Part shown: positions 8,501 through 16,959 of the stretch, piece after piece
Layout: each line of letters opens with the position of its first letter
Position numbering within the stretch: position 1 is the stretch's first letter
Assembly: GCA_003427395.1 (NCBI GenBank)
Contig: BFEA01000419.1
Coordinates: 319,521-347,659 of the forward strand
Direction: 5' to 3'
DNA: 28,139 nucleotides
Source of the DNA: Chara braunii
Lineage: Eukaryota; Streptophyta; Charophyceae; Charales; Characeae
The notes under the pieces: model-generated
What the model was told of the DNA's origin: nothing
What the model saw: the letters and a program-made list of their open reading frames with translations, nothing else
Database searches by the model: none
Made by a program: the position numbers and the translations under genes

Positions 8501-9713
8501 TCCGACTCTCTGTCTGATGTTTAGTTAATTTACTTCTGATTAAATGACATTGCCAACGTTGTTGTGTGAAGGTGAAAAATTGATTTCTCAGGTCCTGTAT
8601 ATTTACAGATTGAATTGCAGTGTCGGAATTAGAACTTTGCTCATATTTAAGAATTTGTTCTTGAATTTCAATTTCCTGCATATATTTAGTTTTAGCGATT
8701 AACTTGGAATATTCATTGCATTTTCTAGCAGCGAAAACCAACCGATTGTTGAACCAAGATACAAATGACTCTTGTTTTTATTTAGTAGTATGCCAATATT
8801 TCCAGACTTCCTAAATATAAGTTTGAAATTCCTTTTGAGAAAGAAGAGAAGTATTGAGCTTATAAAGGCTTCTTCCTTGATCCGGCTTCCTTCTAAGGGA
8901 TAAAATGGCTGCACACATTTTATGATCTGTCCCCGGCCAAGGACTCTGAGGAAAAATGTTGGCTCCCACTAATTCCCTATCCAAATCTTCTGACATGAGA
9001 ATTAAATTTATACGGGATCGTGATTGATGCGTGGTACCACTATTCCTAATACACGTATACAAACGTTCCTGAGGGAAAATACGTCTATATGCGTCAAATA
9101 GATTTTCTGACTCGCATAAACATTGAATAATCATTTCATCTTCCTCAATGTATCCTGGGCAGGGTTGCGGTATCTTCCAACGATCTAACCATCTATCCGG
9201 GGCAGCATTAAAGTCCCCAACCATTACTATCGGAACCCCCATTGGAATATGTTCCCGAATATCTTGAAAGAATTGTTTATCCTATAATTCATTAGGCCCA
9301 TAAATATTTAGAATACATAATATTTCTAAGACAAGTATTACCAATACACAAACCCATCGCCCCTGTTCAACTTTAAAATAAACTACCTTTGCTCTTGAAT
9401 CCGGGGGAACCCAAATTGCCAACCCTGCTGATCCACTTCGAGGCGCATATGCCTGGTAATTTTGGAAAGGCCAGGCGAGATTTTGAGCTCGTTTATGAAT
9501 AGGAAAGTCTGTGAGATGAGTCTCCTGAGTACAAATTATATCTGGCCATGAACGCCCTACCACCCTTTTGAGTTGCTCTATAATAGCCCTTTTCTTTTCA
9601 GTGTCCGCAGTTGCCAGTCCATTAACATTGAGATACCTGAGGTCTAAGTCCGTTGTTTGGGTAGCCCGCTGCCAAGATGGACTCTTGCCATAAAAAACCT
9701 GGAGTGATTCCAT
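5516..9713 (-). pseudogene. LINE A ORF2 pseudogene (endonuclease-RT-zinc finger)
   Basis: Starts at Met 9713. The endonuclease has LNVNGL, CTQETHL, GDFNAAPDR, SRINLI and TDHKM; the fourth motif is usually SRIDxI, so a catalytic Asp appears changed to Asn. The RT has RNYRPITLL, QTGFIKGKDIQDN, FIDFEKAYDHVDW, RSVRQGDPLAP and FGDD in place of the usual F/YADD. The connection region has FLWRGD, and the C-terminal finger is HRCL…PWCQVC…EHIFLQC. Frame 9713-7855 is continuous except for stops at 9284-9282 (TAG), 8813-8811 (TAG) and 8780-8778 (TAA). Frameshifts follow near 7850, near 7675 (a homopolymer run) and near 7455. Later stops are at 7275, 7110, 6966 and 6963. About 22 residues between RT motifs A and B are missing. 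A (TA)n tract near 6071 breaks the C-terminal frame. Not functional. Confidence 0.95.
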
Positions 9714-9761
9714 CTTACCTTAATCCAAACTACCCTTAGAACCCCCACCCTCAGCCTATAT

Positions 9762-11918
9762 CTAAAGTCGAACCCAATTGCCCCCATCCAAATCTGACGA
9801 AGCTGTACGCAAGCTTCGGCGAAGAATGAAGCACAAAAAGGTAGCAATTTCCGTCACTGACCATACCGCATTTGCTTTGAGCTTTTGTTGACTTGCTTCC
9901 CCCATTTCAAAATCTATAGGGGAAGGAACCGAGTCCACCTCCATTGGTGCTGGTCCAAAGGCCGTCTGAAAAGGATCACTCCCTGATGAAAACTCTTCAT
10001 TTATACTTGCAAACTGCTCCGGATGCTCCTTTTCTCCTACAGATGCCTTTTCAATGTTCTTAGTAGGTGTACTCAAGTCCATCGTATCAGACTGATTTGG
10101 ACTGTGTGACTCATAATGCAATTTTTCAGTAGAGGAATCGTGTACTTCAGAGGCATTAGTGATCTGATTTCTGCTTATTATTTGTTTTTTTTGTTTTTTT
10201 ATTTTTTTTGTTTCTCCACTAGATGAGGGTTGAGGCTGAGAAGGACCACCTGCCTCTGAGTCCTCACATACCACTTCTTCCCCATTTGCATCATCTTCTG
10301 AATCCCCATCCTCTACTAATATGTTTGCGTAATCTGTTTCCGCCAGATGTATGTACTCCTGAGGCTGTGGTCCAGGAAGCACTACTGCCTTATGAGTTAT
10401 ATCTGGACTGACACAGTTCCCGGACCCTTCCCCAGACGCCTGATTGGTTAGGGATGTATTGCCAGAATTCCCAGCATCCCCAGCCACCATCACCATGGGT
10501 GTAGGGGTCCTTTGCGACTGTTTGGTGACCTGAGGCCGTGTCAGAGCAGAGGTCCCTTGTGACTGTTTGGTGACCTGAGGCTGTGTAAGAGCAGTGTCTG
10601 CTGCAATTGGCGCCTGCCCTGACTGTGCAGCCTGTGCAGACTGAGCTAAAGTATGAGTCGTAGAATTTGAAGCATGGGTAGCTGCGGAGGGTAACTTTCC
10701 TGTAGCCTCAGGGGGAATCCAGCTGTCTGGCGGTTTTGTATCCCAATTGGGATTTCCTTCTCGTTCCCATGTCCATCCTTTGGATGTTTCCCCTTTCCTG
10801 AAATTTTCCACATATACCCACCCTTCATGTCCAGTGTCTACTGTACGCCATAGAAAAGACTTGAAATGATCCCTTATTAATATGCCAGTAGCCCGGTTCC
10901 TTTTCCCCAGATTCTGTGAACAACTAGGGTCCGTGTTCAAGTGTTCATATGCTTTGCATCTAAAGCACCACGGTCTCAGTTTATGAGCCGTGTGAATACG
11001 GTATTCCTTTCCCCCTACCCTGTACGGAATGATATCATCCATGTTGAATGGGGTGTTGGATGGGTGGTTGAGAGCAAGCATAAAATGATCGTCTTTCCGT
11101 GCTGAGCAGGTAGGGGATCTATAAAATCCACTATTTCATAGATCTCACCAAAATCCTGGATGAAGGCAACTTGAATCTCTATCGGAATATGCCTAAACTC
11201 AACCAAAAAAAAAAAATTCCATCACCTGCAACCACTTCTCATCCGGTCCCTGCTTCAGTGGTACAAACTTCCGATCGATCGCACCTCAATTTTCTCCATT
11301 CCTCAATAGTTCTTTTGTCATTTTCATGCAAACAGAGTATAGTAAACATCGCAGCAAAGACTGGTTGAATGAGAAAATCTTCGCATACTGCCTCATAACT
11401 GCCTTTATATGAGGACAATCGCTTACAAATCCACTTAATTTTGTCATTAGTGGATTTATAAGCGGCGTCATCATAAAAGACCAGTTATTTGCATGTGCAC
11501 GATAGATGGCATCTCGTTCAGCCAGCTTTTGCATTGGGTAGGTTTTAATCATCGACCTCTTACCCCCTAACTCAATTACCTTTTTCTCCGAAGAAATAAT
11601 AAATTTCGACAAGAAAAAAACCTTGGCAGTTGGCAGATTTCGAAGGGGGACATTCAATGGTTGAGACTGTGTCCCTTGTCTTTTGATTTCCAATGATCGT
11701 GATTGAAAGGGACCTTTGACACATTGCAACCATGGAGAGGGAGAGGGCTGAGGAGGAGAAGACGTCTGTAACAATTCATTTTCTTCCTGTCCTTCTTCTC
11801 CTTCCCTTACGCTGTTGTTACCTTCCTTCCAGACTTTTCCTCTCTTACCACTCCCTCTTTGTTCCATTTCCCCAATCCTGATCCATTCCCCCTTTCCTCC
11901 CCTTCCTCCCCTTCCCAC
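9762..11918 (-). pseudogene. LINE A ORF1 pseudogene (zinc-knuckle protein)
   Basis: The order from the N-terminus is a charged, low-complexity start, then a region around NLPTAKVFF and a block around AHANNWSF/YDDAAYK. Next come EFRHIPIEIQ…IVDFIDPL and DDIIPYRVGGKEYRIHTAHK, then a zinc knuckle WCFRCKAYEHLNTDPSC (C-x2-C-x4-H-x6-C). A long acidic, Ser/Pro/Gln-rich tail follows with two 15-residue repeats. The layout resembles plant LINE ORF1 proteins with a DUF4283-like domain before a CCHC knuckle; that is an inference from order and spacing. Breaks include a one-base loss in a short A run near 11475-11478, one or more shifts in 11207-11290 and another near 11110. From 11081 to 9762 the frame is open. 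LINE B has the same blocks at 22674-24700. Confidence 0.9.
10506..10595 (-). repeat. Two 45-bp in-frame repeats in ORF1
   Basis: Two adjacent 45-bp units each encode the motif AL(T)(Q/R)PQVTKQSQ plus three more residues. They lie in the disordered tail of LINE A ORF1, with few differences between units, so the duplication is recent relative to the rest of the element. Confidence 0.8.
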
Positions 11919-11990
11919 CCTTCCTCCTCTGCCCTCCTCCCCACCTCATTCTTCCTCCTCTTCCCCTTCCCCCTTCCTTAGCCCCAAAGC
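11820..11990. repeat. Polypyrimidine tract (purine-rich on the LINE A strand)
   Basis: The plus strand is nearly pure C/T (CCTCCCC, TTCCTCC and similar words). On the LINE A strand it encodes Gly/Arg/Glu-rich residues at the very start of ORF1, so it may be 5' UTR rather than coding. It blurs the 5' boundary of the element. Confidence 0.6.
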
Positions 11991-12078
11991 CCTCCATCCT
12001 TTATTTTGCCTCCGCCATAGTAGACACCAACTGTCCTCCCACATTCTCCTTTTCTCCTAGAATGCTCTATAGCAATAA

Positions 12079-12561
12079 TCATCTTTGTCCTCGTGTTTGA
12101 TATGTCAGACCTGATTTTCTTGTCATTGATGACTGCTGTAACACCAAAGTCTGACCTGTCGCTCGCAATTCATCATTATCATTCAGTGAGAACAGTGGAT
12201 TGAAAATCATTTTTCCTTCTGCTGACGACCCCTGCATCATCATCCCCTGTTGATGAGTAATCATGAGAGACGGGCCCAGTGATGTATTCATCGACACCAG
12301 AGATTTATTATTATTATTATTATTATTAGTATTCTTGCTTTGTTCTATTCGTTCTTCCGTGGTCAGTATTTCTTCTTCCATCGACGCTTCTCCTCCCTTC
12401 AAGCTAATTCCCGTCGAGGTAGTTTGACCACGATTTCTTTGCCTTGATAGCAAGCATGCTTTTACTGAAGTATGAAGCTGCCTCACAGCGATATGCTGCA
12501 TTGCGCTTCGAAACATGAGAGTAGATTCCAACATTCTGTGCCTTCGCTGGAATCGAGTCAT
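12079..12561 (-). CDS. Hypothetical 160-residue protein, presequence-like N-terminus
   Basis: I do not recognise this protein. The frame runs Met 12561 to a TGA at 12079. The first ~50 residues contain many Arg, Ser, Thr and Gln and almost no acidic residues (MTRFQRRHRMLESTLMFRSA, then HIAVRQLHTSVKA), which resembles a mitochondrial or plastid targeting presequence. The remainder is low complexity, with an Asn run encoded by an AAT microsatellite at 12305-12328 and Met/Gln-rich stretches. It lies just upstream of LINE A on the same strand, so it could be LINE 5' sequence, but I see no similarity to the upstream frame of LINE B. It may be a first exon, a complete small gene or a chance frame. 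Confidence 0.3.
   Translation of the reverse strand: MTRFQRRHRMLESTLMFRSAMQHIAVRQLHTSVKACLLSRQRNRGQTTSTGISLKGGEASMEEEILTTEERIEQSKNTNNNNNNNKSLVSMNTSLGPSLMITHQQGMMMQGSSAEGKMIFNPLFSLNDNDELRATGQTLVLQQSSMTRKSGLTYQTRGQR
12305..12328. repeat. (TTA)n microsatellite
   Basis: Eight perfect TTA units. On the minus strand they encode the Asn run in the hypothetical protein at 12079-12561. Confidence 0.9.
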
Positions 12562-12899
12562 TTCGATAAAACTATTCCCCCCTCCCTTTCCCCTAATTAT
12601 TCCTCAGTCCGATTCTTTACTTTTTACCTTTCTCTTTTTTGCTGGCTTGCAGGAATTCAGAGGAGAAATTTTGGGGATATATATTAGGCGTTGGTATAAA
12701 TAGGGAAAGAACTGAAATTCCTCACCCGGATTTTCTTTGCCTTCGTTCCTCTTCAAAAAAACTCCTGCGCACAGCGGACACCACCTTTGATTGTCTTCTG
12801 CCCCCTCCTTCTCTCCCCCTTGTCTGACCTTGTGCCCCCACCAGATTTTAATAGAGAATCACTGATTTTCAATCCCTTTCTTCAATGTACGGCCAAATA

Positions 12900-14040
12900 C
12901 ACTCTCATCACAACGTTCGAACAGACACGTTCACAGACGTGCACGCGCCCCAGCAGAAACGGTAGATGTAAGTTTGCACTCGGTCACAAATTTTCACGAT
13001 CCCAGTCTGTTCCCTTCAACGCAGCCCTGAGACATGGTCCGGGCAGAATGTGCTAGCAACCAGTGCACAGACAGACACATTCACATTCAAATTTGTTCCC
13101 TCAAATATCACAGCCCTGGCTCGTGTACATGCACAGACGTGTACGCGCCCATTCACAATTACATTCTCCCCCCATTCTTCTGTACCCTTCAGCGCAGCCC
13201 TGAGACATAGTGCTGGCAGAATGTGCTAGCAACCAGCGCACAGGCAGGCGCATTCACATTCTAACTTGTTCCTTCAAATAGCACAACCCTGGTTCGTGTA
13301 CATGCATGCGCCTTCACATATCACCACATAGCAGATGTAAGTTTCCACATGCGGTCTCATTTATGCGCTTTCAAATAGCGCAACCCTGATTCATACCGGA
13401 TCAAAGATTACGTGTATTGAGAATTGATGACCTCGAACTCCTCTTCGTTATGTATACCACAATCCCGGTCACATACTTGCATACAAGCGGTCACCAATTT
13501 TCGCGCAGCCCTGAGACACTCTCCAGATATAATGTGCTCACAACTAGCGCGGTCACATGCACTCACAATTCCTCTCCTCAACTCTCTTGGATGATCAACA
13601 CTTTCACCGTTGACACCAACGCACGGGCAGGCGCAGATATAATGTGCTCACAACTAACACGATCACATGCACTCACAATTCCTCCTCAACTTTCTTGGCT
13701 GACCAACACTTTCACCGTTGACAACAATGCACTGGCAGACGCAGTCTCATTCCAACTTGTGCCCTCAAGTAGCACACCCATGAGAATTTCTGACCCCGAT
13801 TTCTTTCTTCGTTATGATAATTAAATGTACTCACCACCATCGCAGTCACATTCGTGTATGCGTACAGCCCTGAGCCATATTCCAGACAAAGTATGCTCAC
13901 AATTATCGTGGTCACATTCGTGTATTTACTCACAGATACTTTATCTTCCGCTTTCGTCTGACCATCATTTTTTTCACCGTTCACAACAACACTCATACAG
14001 GTGCAGTCACATTCAACCTTGAGCCCTCGAATATCACACC
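12900..14040. repeat. Degenerate tandem array, about 1.1 kb
   Basis: Related blocks recur. GCAGAATGTGCTAGCAACCA is at 13043 and 13216 (173 bp apart). CAGATATAATGTGCTCACAA is near 13522 and 13636, and a diverged relative (CAGACAAAGTATGCTCACAA) is near 13884. GCAGCCCTGAGACA, CACATTC and CTTTCACCGTTGACA also repeat. AGATGTAAGTTT occurs near 12965 and 13333, hinting at a longer higher-order period. Units differ by insertions and substitutions, so this is an old satellite-like array. The frames through it are not convincing genes. Confidence 0.7.
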
Positions 14041-14628
14041 CTGTCTCGTGTATGACGTAGTTATCACTATTTACCTATCCTCACCTTACTGACCCCACAA
14101 CCCTATTCATACACTCACTTTTGGTAGATGAAACTTACTGTCCTTGAATTGATAAGATATGATAAGGTATCAAAAGGCTGCGCTATTCTTCCTTTGACTC
14201 TCCCTCCGATAATGTCATCCTAGATGTGTAACCAGCAGATGTAGCTATCAGCTACACCACCGCTGTTTAACCTTTGGCACCTCCTCCCACATTAGCATGG
14301 TAGCAGTAGATGTTTTCGATTCCACGTGCCTGACGTGGCAATACCCAGCAGAAGACGCCCCCAGATTGGACCCTTCTTGCACCAAGTAAGTATACTCCAA
14401 AACCATCCTTTCTCCTGTTTTCCCCTTTCAAACCATAAACCAAGCCCCTTGCTCTACATTTTGAAGGCTACTTCCCCGCTCCATAGGTGCGACAACATCA
14501 CGCCACGTGTACACGCGGGTGCATTACCTCGCGTCACTGTGCGGTCAAAAACGCGCTCGCAACAGAGCATGTCGCACGGCCACACGAGGTCACGTACGCG
14601 TACGCTTTCGCCGATAGTGCCTCCTGAC
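14041..14628. other. Gene-free stretch, CpG-rich at right end
   Basis: No frame has a recognisable domain. From about 14490 to 14620 the sequence is rich in CG and ACGTG/CACGTG words (CCACGTGTACACGCGGG, TCACGTACGCGTACGC). A similar CpG-rich composition recurs at 25230-25440. It could be an old promoter or repeat, but nothing else supports a promoter. Confidence 0.35.
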
Positions 14629-14707
14629 CAGATGGAGTCCTTCGTTTACGAGAACTCAAACTGGCCTCTCAAGTTGCGAATTTTCGATTTTGAAGGCTTA
14701 GTGTGAG
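14629..14707 (+). repeat. Repeat end shared, inverted, with 4798-4851
   Basis: Contains GACCAGATGGAGTCC at 14629-14643 and TTGCGAATTTTCGATTTTGA then AGGCTTAGTGTGAG at 14674-14707. The second block is the inverted form of the CTCACACTAGGCC end at 4798. It could be the right end of a CACTA-like element. The two ends are about 9.9 kb apart, and I cannot show they belong to one element. Confidence 0.5.
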
Positions 14708-14711
14708 TATG

Positions 14712-14933
14712 CCCTTAAACCACTAGTACTTGGCCCGGCTATCTATGCCGAGCCTGGAATGCCCCTGCGCGCCAATTTTTGCCGAAGCGCCGGGGTACCG
14801 TTTCAATTTTTTTTTGGCTGGCGCTTCCAGCCATTGTGGTCCGGTACCCCGAAGCCCTAGAGGCGCGGCGCGTTAACGGGGAACTTGGAAGCGCCGCGGC
14901 TGATAGTTGGGCCAAGTACTGGTGGTTTAAGGG
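14712..14933. mobile_element. Fold-back element, 222 bp (CTTAAACCAC family)
   Basis: The terminal inverted repeats are CCCTTAAACCACTAGTACTT then GGCCC on the left, and GGGCCAAGTACTGGTGGTTT then AAGGG on the right. A second inner inverted pair (GCCGGGGTACCG / CCGGTACCCCG) and a GGCTGGCGCTTCCAGCC palindrome lie inside, so most of the unit can fold on itself. It shares its ends with 5138-5263. No clear target duplication was found. Confidence 0.75.
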
Positions 14934-15030
14934 TGCTCAGTTGTGCCATAATAAGGGCCTTGTTCGACACCACTACAAAACCCTTACTTTGTAAGGGCGC
15001 CCTTACGGCTAAAACGTGATTTTTTAATAT

Positions 15031-15114
15031 TTTTTTTTTAAGCAAACGCCCCCATCAGTGTTAGTGTTGCTGACAAGAGCAGACACCACTAGCACCTGGG
15101 GAGAAGCTCCATCT
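15031..15114 (-). mobile_element. SINE-like element, truncated copy 7
   Basis: A T9 tract is followed by CCCCATCAGTGTTAGTGTTG, CTGACAAGAGCAGACACCAC and GAAGCTCCATCT, then stops abruptly inside the core. It matches subfamily 2 (copies at 1295 and 19439) and is 5'-truncated, as expected for target-primed reverse transcription. It is nested in the Tourist-like element. Confidence 0.65.
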
Positions 15115-15317
15115 AAAAGTGATTAATTTTCCTCATTTTTCGTTCCACAACCACTTACGAAAAGTTCGAAAACCCTACACTTATAGGCGCATTTATGTTT
15201 CAGGTGCCTCCGTTTGCGTACTAAGCGGCCGAAAGAGGAATCCGAATGCCCGAACCAGAGTTGCGCCGGACAAAATTGTGTCCGCCACCTTTGGGCCGTG
15301 GGACACCCGGTCCGGCC

Positions 15318-15596
15318 TCATCCGGAAGCCAGGCGGGGTCGTGATATGGGCACACAATGCCATCCACTCCCACCTCTGTAGGCCCCCCTGCCCATCCCAT
15401 ACCCCTGTGCCCCCCTACTGTATCCGCCCCCCCTGACTTTGTGAGTTGAAGAACCCTGTCGAAGCCTGTTCAAACCCTTCCTCCTTCCACGTCGGTTGTG
15501 GCCACCGGCCAGTTGGCACAAGTGCAGGATGGTCAACAGTACCAACGCCCCGAGCAAGAAAAATAGCAGAGCTATCCTCCTCACCATGTCAGCCAT
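15318..15596 (-). CDS. Small frame with signal/anchor-like segment (possible captured gene piece)
   Basis: I do not recognise it. Starting at the internal Met at 15596, the frame has about 92 residues. It begins MADMVRRIALLFFLLGALVL, which has the form of a signal peptide or membrane anchor (basic N-terminus, then about 18 hydrophobic residues). A basic Gly/Arg-rich part with GGGYSRGAQGYGMGRGAYRG follows. The frame is open 26 codons further upstream to a Met at 15674. It lies inside the Tourist-like element, where GC content changes sharply. It may be host sequence carried by the element, or a chance frame. Confidence 0.22.
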   Translation of the reverse strand: MADMVRRIALLFFLLGALVLLTILHLCQLAGGHNRRGRRKGLNRLRQGSSTHKVRGGGYSRGAQGYGMGRGAYRGGSGWHCVPISRPRLASG

Positions 15597-16282
15597 GCGC
15601 TCCTCCAGCAAAGTACAAGCAATGGAGCTGTCAACTTTCGAATAGGACAAAGCATGGAAGGCAGAGGACTGCAATATACAAGATCACAGGAAAGTACGAC
15701 AGCGGAGGGGCGACAGTGCCGAGGGGCGTCGTGGACAAGCTGCGTTTGAATTCGAACCTAAGACCGCCAACGCCCATCTCAACCGCCTCCACACGGACCC
15801 CTGCAACGGTCGCCTCCAAACGCGAGCCGAAAGGGTGAACCGGAGGGACTGCGGGGGCACAGGCGGGGAACCGCACGACCGTTGGAGGTTGCCGTGGGAC
15901 TACTGTCCCGAGGTCTACCGGACAACACCGCCGTTGGACCAGGAATGCCAAAGACATACCTGACGTTAAAAAAAAAAAATATTAAAACGGTTTTTTCACG
16001 GATGTAAGGGTGCCGCCCCCTACTTTCAAGTCACCTCCACGGGCGTCCTTACGTCAAGGTCCGTTTTGGCTGGGGAGTCCTTACTTTTGTAGGGCCCGCC
16101 CTAACGGCTGCGAATGTGAAAACAAGTTCGCATTTTTTTCTTCGTGATGAGGGAGGGGTGAAACGATGGAAACCTTACATGTAAGGGTTTTGTAGTGGTG
16201 TTGAACGAGGCCCTAATGCCTAGCATTGACAGTAGGCCTCTAGTTGGGACCCAACTGTCACAACATTTTTTGTCTTCTTCTC

Positions 16283-16366
16283 TTTTTTTTTGTTTTTATT
16301 CCCCCCCCCCCCCGCCAAATCTATTGGTGGGGAGCTTCACCTGCTCGAAAACGGGTCCAGCGTCCC
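16283..16366 (-). mobile_element. SINE-like element, truncated copy 8
   Basis: A T-rich and then C-rich tract (12-13 C around 16301-16313) leads into AAATCTATTGGTGGGGAGCT then TCACCTGCTCGAAAACGGGT and CCAGCGTCCC. The middle block is missing. It lies 70 bp beyond the right end of the Tourist-like element. Confidence 0.65.
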
Positions 16367-16959
16367 TCTTGCATATTGAAAAGAAAGCCAGGAATGAGTG
16401 AAGAAAGCAGTAGAGTCTTGGCTGCCAGCATTGACTACTCCGGTAAACCGGAGGGTTAACTGTGCAACTGATCTTTTGAGGGTTCTGTCCTGTTCCACCA
16501 TTGTTGTATTATCGTACGCGCCTCTCAAGTGGTACCCGGTCTTCGGAGGGGCGCCAGAGGCCGGGAAAACTCAGGGCATGGGGAAAATAAGAAATGTAAC
16601 CGTTGCAGAAGTACGATTTTTGACTCAGAAAAGACAAAAGAAAAAGAAAGAGAAAAAAAGAGAGAAAATAAAAGGAAAAAGGAAAGAGAGGAAAAAAAAA
16701 AAAAAAAAAAAAACTCAGACCGTCCTTGCCTCAACCGGGGCAAGCGGGTGTGGAGGGAAGGGGTCCGGGAAGTCGGATGGGGGGCGCATTGGGAAAGTGG
16801 GTTCTATAGTAATCCAGTCATTGAAGATCAGGTGATAGTCCCTGTATTCTGCTATCTCCCGTGGTTGCCCTTCATCCTTGTCCTCCCCCGCATTCCACTT
16901 TTGCTATCCATCCTCCCCTATCCCCTTCTAACCACGCTTTGCAGAAGGAGGAGAGTGCT
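16367..16959. other. Gene-free stretch with A/G tract
   Basis: The main visible feature is an almost pure purine tract at about 16628-16713, which makes frames on both strands look long but encodes only Lys/Arg/Glu or Phe/Ser runs. No domain is recognisable. The 3' boundary of LINE B falls near the right edge but no poly(A) tail marks it. Confidence 0.45.

Larger units (their letters stand above)
5516..11918 (-). mobile_element. LINE A: plant-type L1-like non-LTR retrotransposon, decayed
   Basis: This is a minus-strand element of at least 6.4 kb with two ORFs. ORF1 encodes a nucleic-acid-binding protein with a zinc knuckle. ORF2 has an endonuclease, reverse transcriptase and C-terminal zinc-binding region. 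ORF1 and ORF2 are about 50 bp apart (stop near 9762, ORF2 start at 9713). The 3' end is placed near 5516, where ORF2 runs into A10 on the coding strand. The 5' end is uncertain: the most upstream in-frame Met is at 11918, beyond which the coding strand is purine-rich. No target duplication was found. LINE B (from about 16960) is homologous along the whole length but far from identical, so this is a different family or an old split. Confidence 0.95.
14955..16213. mobile_element. Tourist-like (PIF/Harbinger-type) element, 1.26 kb, non-autonomous
   Basis: The left end is GGGCCTTGTTCGACACCACT then ACAAAACCCTTAC. The right end is the inverted form with a few substitutions. Both are flanked by TAA (14952-14954 and 16214-16216). 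The ends extend into subterminal GTAAGG(G/A) words and AT-rich segments. No transposase or Myb-like frame is visible. The interior (about 15120-15960) is GC-rich and unlike the ends, suggesting captured sequence. A SINE-like fragment sits near the left end (15031-15114). The family is related to the 445-900 MITE by the shared GTTCGACAC end and TAA duplication. Confidence 0.8.

Noticed and set aside
8778-9284. Alternative genetic code (TAA/TAG read as Gln, as in some ulvophyte algae)
   Set aside because: Several TAA/TAG codons face Gln, but TGA also interrupts at Trp and Arg positions and both elements have many frameshifts. Pseudogene decay by C-to-T/G-to-A explains all of these.
12692-12702. 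TATAAATAG on the plus strand as a TATA box
   Set aside because: It matches the consensus, but no plausible plus-strand gene follows, and the one candidate protein nearby is on the other strand.
13417-13824. 135-codon plus-strand frame
   Set aside because: It lies wholly in the degenerate tandem array and is explained by repeated low-stop sequence.
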